A stretch of DNA of 64,000 nt from Rhizophagus clarus (lineage: Eukaryota > Glomeromycota > Glomeromycetes > Glomerales > Glomeraceae): positions 1,304,501 to 1,368,500 of the forward strand of contig BLAL01000058.1 of the NCBI GenBank assembly GCA_015698045.1, given 5' to 3'. The position numbers and the translations under genes are program-made. The notes beneath the pieces were generated by a model, which saw only the letters and a list, made by a program, of their open reading frames with translations, ran no database searches and was not told the DNA's origin. Positions 56,301 to 64,000 of this stretch are shown piece after piece; the first letter of the stretch is position 1, and the number at the start of each line of letters is the position of its first letter.

Positions 56301-56905
56301 CTGGTTAGGGATAAGGAAACAAATTCAATATACAGAATAATAATACAGTAGATTTCCAATAAAAAATTATTTTTATTTTAAAGTAAAAATAAAGAACAAA
56401 ACATGTCAGATAATTAAAAACACGATGAACAATTTTTAAAAAGAAAAAATTTATATAGTAAAAAATATAACGACAGAGCCACGGTATAACGAACTTTCGA
56501 CTTTTCTGAACTTTTTTTTAAAATGTAAATTCTAATTTTATGTTAAATCTTAATGGAGTTCGGTATGTAAATAAAGGTTACGTATCGAATTTCTACTATA
56601 TACCAAACTTTTGTTCATGAGTTCGGTATATAGATTCATCCAACCAGAACAATCAGAAACGAAAAATGATGGGAATCAATCAAAACGATGAAATTATTTC
56701 ACAAATCGGATATAAATAAAATTCGAAATATACAATTGAACACTCAAATATAATACCAATTCATAAAAAAAAGTGAATATATAATTAAAGATAAAAATAA
56801 GTACAAATGTTCTATATTATTTTCTTAGTGAAAACAATCTTTTCTAAAACGATTTTTATCAATCTTATATATTTAAAAAGAAAAAAAAGTTTGAATTTCA
56901 TCGAA
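53358..56905. other. 3.5-kb gene-free region
   Basis: No gene supported. Frames of about 60 codons at 53515-53709, 55573-55758 and 55781-55963 lack family features. Ordinary AT-rich DNA with occasional homopolymers. Confidence 0.5.
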
Positions 56906-58233
56906 TTAGATTTTTCCTTTCGCAAGGAGTTTCAGATCGCCATTATTATGAGAAGTGCCAATTAATTCGGGAAAATACAAGAGCCGGCTTGTATAAAAAG
57001 CTTGAGGGTGGATTTTTTGCTGTCGAAAAATATTTCGCTCCAAATCTAAGAATTTTTTCTCTTCAGCAATATCAAATTGGTCGGATAGTTCAGACCTATT
57101 TGGGTCATCACAAATAGCAGTTACCCAACTTCCTAATAATTCGCATAATTTAGATGCAGTGGGACGCTTTGAAGGGTCAGGATGCCAACATTGTGTCATT
57201 AATTGAATATAAACTTTTGGAGTTCCATCAATAATTTTAGGACGAAGACTAAAGCAGATTTCACTAGCTAATCTAAGATCATGCGGTCTATCACACCATG
57301 GACGAACACCTGCAGAAAAAGTCCACATGATAATTCCGAAACTATAAATATCCGAAGCCTTCGTAGGTGGATTTCCCTTCAATATTTCAGGAGCAACATA
57401 AGGAAGAACTGCATATATTTCCTTGTTATCTTTTTTAATAATTGGACCGTGTAATCCCACATCTGTGATACGTGCATCGACCGAATCTGGCCCATTCTCA
57501 ACCAATAAATTACCTCCATGAAGATGTCCATGAATTAATCCACTTTCATGAATATATTCAATCCCTCCAGATATTGCCCAAAGCATAGTAACAATATCTT
57601 TCCAACCCAGCATTCCTTGTTCTTCATCAAGATATGAATGCAAATCTCCATTCTCATAATACTTCATAACGAACATGTAGTTTGAAGTAGGATCTTTTGT
57701 AATTCCAAAACAATCTGCAACAGTTCTACTTTGTAAACATCGATGATATTTGTAAAGCTGTTTAAATTTATGTAAATAAAAACTCTCGTATAATTTAAAA
57801 CTCAAAGATAAATAAACACTGGTCTTACTTGTTTAAGATATTCTTCGCTAATATTCCGTGAATTGTTAAGTCTCTTAAGAACAACTTTTGTGGGTCCATT
57901 ACGTGTCCATTTTTCATTATCCTCATCCCATACCCATTTAGGACCTTCTATCCAAATTGCTGAATAAATTGTACTAAATGCGCCTCCTTTATTCGTGTCT
58001 TCTACAAGATCAAATTGGTCGAAATTAACATATTCCAAGTAATCTACACTTTCATTTGCGTTTAACTGAGTGTGTTTAATAAAGTTATCCACAATAAAAT
58101 TTCCACTCGTCCAGTTTTTAAAATTATCTTTTAAAGCATTGATTTCACAATCTTTACACCATCCAACGCTGCTTCGTTCCTTCCCGCAATCTAAACATTT
58201 TCCAAAAGACCCATTTTCAAGATTCGAAGACAT
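56906..58233 (-). CDS. Probable pseudokinase (TKL-like) with zinc-knuckle N-terminus, 418 aa, two exons
   Basis: Exons (minus) 58233-57829 and 57757-56906 join in phase to 418 codons plus stop (CAA|GTAAGA, AACAG|CTTTAC). The N-terminus has 'CLDCGKERSSVGWCKDCE', a four-Cys knuckle, then 'FKNWTSGNFIVDNFIK'. The kinase fold has an unusual glycine loop ('TNKGGAFSTIYSAIW'), Lys120 in 'VVLKRL' and 'ITDVGLHGP' with Asp234. The HRD motif reads His211-Gly-His213 ('LIHGHLHGGNLL'), so the catalytic base Asp is replaced by His. 'YVAPEILKG' and the C-lobe are intact. The other three kinases here keep HRD. It is probably a pseudokinase scaffold or an enzyme with very low activity; the open, well-conserved frame argues against simple decay. 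Confidence 0.85.
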
Positions 58234-60466
58234 GTTTGGATATCTAAAAAAAAAAAATGTTATACATCACTTAAAGAAAGTAATTTATAAGTTTGCGTGA
58301 ATATTCAATCGATGTCGGCCAACACTTCACGTGCACATATACTGTACATTTTAAAATACTGTATATGAGGTCCAAGTCAACCACATTTGTGTGGAAATGA
58401 CTTCCGTTACGCGAAATGAAAATAAAAACAAACCATTTTGGTTTCCTAAACACAGCACTTTTTAGGTCTATCAGAAATCAAATGGGGAAAAAAAACTTAC
58501 GATTAACAAAAATGTTTATTTTTTTTTTTAATAAGGACGAAAGAGCTCGACTCTGAGTTTAATGAAAAATTTCTGGCTTCTTTATATATACAATAAAGAT
58601 TTGGCCACATGATTTAAAAATGCAAGTCAATCACTAATTAATTTATTTGGTCGATCTGTTTTTAAAATTTAAGGGCATGTTTTCATTTTAAAACCATATA
58701 TTAAATATAATCAGCATCCGTAATAATGTATTTCGTATGAGTGAACCAAAGGTTGTGATTTGCTATGTGTACAGAAATCTAAATATTTTTTTTAAGGGTG
58801 TGTAAAATACGATGCGCATTTGATAGTATCATTTAGTGATACTAAAAGATTTATTAATTATCACACGATACGTTCAAAAGATCATTATTAAATTCATGTA
58901 AAATTCATGTAACTTTATTGGTTATTATGGATGAACGAATTATATTTTAAATTTTATACTATATGTGAAATAAAAATATTCTTTATTCGATATTCGTTTT
59001 AGTTAATTAAATGTAAGTGTTTATTGGTGACAGAATTATTTTATACATATTATTTAGTCATGTCCCACCTATGTCCGGAAATCATATCGATGCATCACGT
59101 GATATAATTAAGATGCAACAAAACGAAAACTTTAGTATTTTGATGATATCAAAATTTTCATCATAGCTTTGTTAAAATACTAAAACTGAATAAAATCCGG
59201 TAAACCATGTCTATTAAACAATAAAGTAAATTAGATAAGAACAATTAAGTATTTATATAATCAAATAAAAAAAAAAAAAAATAAACCACTTTTAAAAATT
59301 ATGAAATTAAACTCTTAAAAAAAAAAAATTTAGAAGACTCCAAGCTTCTTTTAAAGCCTGATTTATTTAAAAAAATACGCTTACTTTACTGGTCAAAAAA
59401 ACAAATTCCCAGCTTGTAGACGAAACAAAAAAAAAAAAATATTTTTTTTTTTCATGTTCCGATTTATTTATTTGTTTAATCACACAAAATTACATATAAA
59501 TTCATGATTATACCATATTAAAAGTGCGCAAAATTCATTCATATGATATAACATTTTATAGTTAATGCGACCAATTAATTTTTTTATTTAATTTCTTTTG
59601 ACATCATCATAGGAACAAAGAATTTCTTTGTTCTAATTGATATAATAACTAATTACGTTACCCTTGTCGAAATTATCTAACCAATAGAATTAATCATCCA
59701 AATGTAGTTTATAATCTCCGGCCAAATAAGGGGAGCGTCTAAAGCGGCTGGCATTACAATTACGTATGTGACGAATAATAGGGTGACAAATAGGATTTTA
59801 CTAAACTGTTCCCAATACTTAGTAAAAATGAAGTTTTTTTATTTTTACTTTTATTTTTATTTTTATATGCGAACAAACAATTAGAACAGAAACAATATTA
59901 AGTGTCTAATACAAAATTGACAAAAAATAATAGAATCCATAACTAACTATCACCAATTCTAAAAGAACTCGCTTTGTCCGCTCCAAGCACCCGAAATAGG
60001 CCTAACACCTATTTACCGAGTCTGGGGAGGACTAAAAATTAAGACATCCACTCAGAAAAGACGAGTAAAACTATACTCCTAATCTAATTGAGGAACCGAA
60101 TTTTTCTTTCATCTAATGATGCTACACGTAAATTCTGTCAGGTGTAGAATGATGTAGTTTGGAAAGGTCCATAATTGTGTTATTTTTGATGTTTAGACGT
60201 CAAAGAAATTGACGTCATCAGATGATGATCTAACAATTAATACCCAAATGTTGTTCAATCATTATCATATCGTTACATCTACACAACCAAACTCTTGATG
60301 AATATTAATAAAAATAATATTAATAAAAGTGGATAAAATTGAACATGTAATATCAATATTATTAACATTATTATAAATAATAGTAAATAAAAAACCAGGA
60401 ATCACTCCTTTGATTAGATCAATAAATGTAAAATCACTAGTTAATGGAACACAAGTCCATAAGGTG
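58234..60466. other. 2.2-kb gene-free region
   Basis: Contains the kinase promoter and AT-rich spacer with A/T runs. I see no coding frame or repeat that I can support. Confidence 0.5.
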
Positions 60467-60890
60467 TCATGTTATTGAAAAGGATTGAGAGTCACTAAAA
60501 TGCTTAACCAGGCGGACTAACTCTTTCTTTTCATTAAAAATAATTTTTGAAATTGACGAACGGTGATTTATATACGTCCAAACATGTGAGAAGGTTTTAG
60601 AAAAATCTTGACAAGAGGGACAATTCCATCCATTATAAAGATCAGGGCGACACAATTTAACATACTTGACAGTAAGTAATTCTTCCAAAAGGTATTTAAT
60701 ACGTTGAACTTTATTATCGACTTATTGTAATATCGTATATAGGAAAAAAGCCTCGATATGTGGTTTAATAACCTATGCTTCGGGATGATTGGATATAGAA
60801 GAAATTATTTTAAAAGTAGTCCCAAATTCTTGATTTTCATCTTCCCATCAGGAACACGCGTATTTTAAGAATACTTGAAATATTTGGTTC
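60467..60890 (-). pseudogene. Decayed coding sequence with a CPSC motif, family not recognised
   Basis: On the minus strand, protein-like sequence runs from about 60890 ('FGTTFKIISSISNHPEA') to the TGA/TAA near 60467, with about four in-frame stops in the upstream half. The last 73 codons are open: 'EELLTVKYVKLCRPDLYNGW', then 'NCPSCQDFSKTFSHVWTYIN' and 'ELVRLVKHFSDSQSFSIT'. 'CPSC' with a later His pair could be a degenerate zinc site. I do not recognise the family. A low-copy host gene relic or an old transposon gene are both possible. Confidence 0.5.
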
Positions 60891-62359
60891 TTGATTTTGA
60901 AGAGATGTTGTCAAACAAAAACAAAAAAGTGGATTAAAACAATTACGTAATTCAATTTTTACTGTGATACGTTACATAATATTCACTTTACCATTTTTAT
61001 GTTTTGCATATCACATCTGATTGTATTGTATTATTTTTTACATGTATCAAAGATATTATCTCGATTAATAAAATATTTGTTTATCATTGTGTAAGCTAAG
61101 CAAATCTGTTGATATCATGTATTATAAGTATCAACTTTGTTGCTTATTTTTTAGTTTGTTTATTTTTAAAACTTTTTAAGAAAACTAAAACATACAAAAA
61201 CCCTTTTACTGTATATCGTAACTATAGTTACTGTAACATATAATTTATTTCTTTCGCAAAATATCACGTTTATTTTACATCATGACTAATTTTTACAGTA
61301 ACTAAATATAGATAAATTTTTTCACACGTACTAAGGACACTTGAAGATTGGAGTACAACACTATGGCAGCTTAACTTTCACACGGTAAGAGAATTAAATA
61401 TTATTCATGATATTTAAATATGCAAAAGTATATCCAAATCACGCAATTCATTATTAATTTTTATAGATGTGTTATCACCTTTTCTTTAATCTTAAGTCAG
61501 CTTAATATTATTTAACCTTTATAGCTATCTTGAAAGCTCTGAAAAAATTATTTTTATTAAATTACAATTTTTATGACTGATCAAACATTTATAATAACTA
61601 TATTATAAAAAATTTCTTCAAAAATTTTTAAAATGAAATTTTCTCTCGAATTTAACTTTAGCTTTTTTTTCCTACCGATTTTGTTTTTATACCGTTAAAT
61701 GTGATATTGTTTCTGGAAGAGTCAGATGATGTTCATGAAAATAAAGTACTCTCCATCCTCCATCTTGTGAATTACACAAAAGATTCAAAATTTTCTCTTC
61801 CTGATGAATTCTCAAAAGATTCATAATTTCCTAAATTTAAGAAGTTATAAAATACAATTAAATACTTTTCGCAAATTTATTTTGCTACTATATAAATTTA
61901 TGATTTTGTTCTTAATATTTAGATAAATCATGAATTAAGAAGATTAGCAATATTTTGGGCATTTCCGGAAAATATGATATATGTTTAAGATTATTGCCCC
62001 CGTGTGCCGTGTGTATGTGAAATATCAATTCTTCTAGCATTAGATTTTGTTAAGAGTATAAAATTATAATAGGTTACTTTGAATTATTCCCATATAGCTA
62101 AATAAATCCAAACTATATTTTATTATGTAAATTTTTATTAAAAGCGAATTTAAACCTCTAAAGTACAAAAACGTATTAAATCCTAAAAATATATCCTTTA
62201 AGAAAAAAAGGAAACGAATTAAGTCTTATGTTGATGAAAAATAGGCTTAAAAGCACTTTCTTAACAAAAATTTTATTATATTATACAAATAATAATACTA
62301 CATTTGGATATTATAATATTTGCTTTTCAAATTTTATAACATTTTTCATTGAAAAAATC
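60891..62359. other. 1.5-kb gene-free region
   Basis: AT-rich spacer with no supportable frame. It forms the 3' flank of the gene at the right edge. Confidence 0.5.
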
Positions 62360-63947
62360 TTAAACTTTAATATATGTATAATTAGATATTACTTCTTCAA
62401 CAGGTCTCCATAAAATTCGACGGAAACCAATTACTAAAATGACATATCCTTTCAGTATATTAGAGTCAGATTTAGTTATTTTGATACGTTCATCATATAC
62501 TCCTGAACTGGAATAATCAACAGCTTTTCCTTTTGAAATTATATTTATATATGATTCCAATTGATCTATTCCATTATTTAATACTTCACCTATAGTTGTT
62601 TGATTTGTTGTTTTATGTTCTTTAGACCAATATGTATATGGTCTTTTTAATAAAAACTCTTCATTTTCCTTTTCAAGAATCTTATCTAAGTTTTCTAACT
62701 CATTTGCACCAAATTTAGTATTTTGATTTCTTATTAAACCAACTAATGAAATATATTTTAATTCTAAACTAATATAATTATCCCCTGTTCCTTTTAGAAT
62801 AAAAATATCTAAATAACCAAAACGACCTGATCCTTTTGGCTTTTTCCCATCCATTACTAATGAAAGTTCTGGAATACGATATTTTAATGGCAAAAGACTT
62901 TCAACAATTGCTTGAAGCATAGATTCATTTGCTGAAGATAAAGACATCCGTGATCTTGTTGATAGGAAGGTTTTTAAAATCTCAATAAAAGGCATAATAT
63001 TATCTATAACAAGATTTTCATATGCTGAGGCAATAATAGGAAGTGTATCATTAATAATATGATGATTTACATTATTTTCATATTCCTCTAAAATTTGGTT
63101 TTGTTTCTTTTGAAATTCTAATAGAAATTAAATTATTAATTATATATATTATTAATAGGATATTGCTTATAATAAAAAAAATTAATAACTTACTAGTAAA
63201 TGAATTATTAGTATCAGCATCATTATCTCTTACTCTTTTCAATTCTCCCTTTCTCCTAGTTTGAAAAATAAGTTTTTCATTCCATTTTTTATTGAAAACA
63301 GATTCTAATGCTTCGCCTGAACAATATACTTCACTTTTAGCATCATTATATGTGTAACAATTACGAAATATTAAACGAATGTCATTTTCAAATTCTTCCA
63401 AATTTGTATATTGATCATTCTCTAATTTTGAATTTACAGTGAATAAATCCATTGGATGTTTTATGGCTTTGTCTATAATATCTTTTTCATTATATTTATA
63501 AAATAAATAAGCATAAGGATTATTTTCAAGTTTATGAAAAATATCATAACAGAAGTTAATAAGCTTATTTGATTGTAAAGTGTTGGAAAAATTTTCAACA
63601 GAAGTCTTAACTGTTTTTTTTGGTAAGGATGCAACAGTTAAATTTTGTTCTATTATTTCTTTTGAAAGAGATGTAACAGTAGTAATCATAGCAGACTGAT
63701 CTTTAGAAGTTTTTTTTGGAAAAGATGTAACAACAGGCATTAAATTTTCTTTTTCATATTCTTCAACTTGATTTTCTTTTTCTTTCTTTTTATGTTTTTT
63801 AATAATTTCTTGATTTTTATTTTCATATTCTTTAGTAGTAGTTTCTTGGTTTTTTTTACACTTTTGATTTTTTTCCTCACATTCTTTAATAACTTTTTGC
63901 CAAAATATTTGCAATTCTTTTTTACGTTGTAAATGTTCTGTGATTAT
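62360..63947 (-). CDS. Bromodomain plus PD-(D/E)XK-like domain protein, partial (start lies beyond the window)
   Basis: Two exons are visible on the minus strand: 63947-63194 and 63117-62360, joined in phase across a 76-nt intron (ACTA|GTAAGT, TTAG|AATTTC). An acceptor (TTAACAG) at 63948-63954 shows that more exons lie to the right; no ATG starts the visible part. A Lys/Glu-rich coiled segment comes first, then a bromodomain: 'AIKHPMDLFTVNSKLENDQY', 'FENDIRLIFRNCYTYN', 'VYCSGEALESVFNKKW', with the Asn of 'NCYTYN' in the acetyl-lysine position. The last 210 residues look like a PD-(D/E)XK nuclease fold: 'GRFGYLDIFIL' then 'ISLELKYISL' (Asp, then Glu-x-Lys) and 'GYVILVIGFRRILW'. Such domains are abundant in glomeromycete genomes. 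Acetyl-histone-guided nuclease or decoy function is speculation. Confidence 0.8.
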
Positions 63948-64000
63948 CTGTTAAGAGAAAGAATATGTTAATAGTGTGTCAAATTTTTTATTTAGTGGCA

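Overview
The window is nuclear DNA from a very AT-rich eukaryote with short introns (mostly 68-96 nt) and host families typical of arbuscular mycorrhizal fungi: BTB-BACK-TLDc proteins, tyrosine-kinase-like protein kinases with Cys-rich or 'NWTSGN' N-termini, a Crinkler-type protein and a PD-(D/E)XK-like nuclease fold. A Glomeromycotina genome such as Rhizophagus fits best. This is inferred from family content and composition; no search was run. Exon models were built by hand from GT-AG sites, reading-frame phase and comparison of paralogs inside the window. Every complete spliced model closes as an exact number of codons.

Layout. 1-8 kb (+): a decayed BTB-TLDc gene, two small TIR elements, an intact BTB-TLDc gene and a six-exon kinase. 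8.4-15.6 kb: an intact BTB-TLDc gene (11.5-13.0 kb) among relics of the same two families on both strands. 15.6-21.2 kb: a gene-free repeat nest with a pyrimidine-rich tract, a tandem array with splice-like signals, two MITE copies, a 43-bp palindromic array, and tandem repeats carrying CACGTG just upstream of a large MACPF/DUF7431-like gene (21.3-23.4 kb). 25-31 kb: two paralogous six-pass membrane proteins pointing away from each other with a kinase between them. 31-37 kb: a Crinkler-like gene and a five-exon secreted subtilase on the opposite strand. 41-49 kb (-): a BTB-TLDc gene, a small PB1 protein (+) and a six-exon kinase that is the close paralog of the 5.4-kb kinase. 52 kb: an unknown membrane-associated protein whose 3' end was remade by a tandem duplication, next to a hAT-type MITE with a perfect 8-bp target duplication. 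57-58 kb: a kinase lacking the catalytic Asp. Right edge: a partial gene joining a bromodomain to a PD-(D/E)XK-like domain.

The most informative pattern is that the order kinase then BTB-TLDc occurs twice as live genes in opposite orientation (5.4-13.0 kb + and 48.9-41.2 kb -) and a third time as a minus-strand relic (15.5 then 14.2 kb). This points to repeated duplication and loss of a kinase/BTB-TLDc unit. Whether these proteins work together is not known; BTB-BACK proteins often act as Cullin-3 adaptors and TKL kinases signal, so a shared pathway is only a hypothesis. I recognised no tRNA, rRNA, CRISPR array or virus-derived element.
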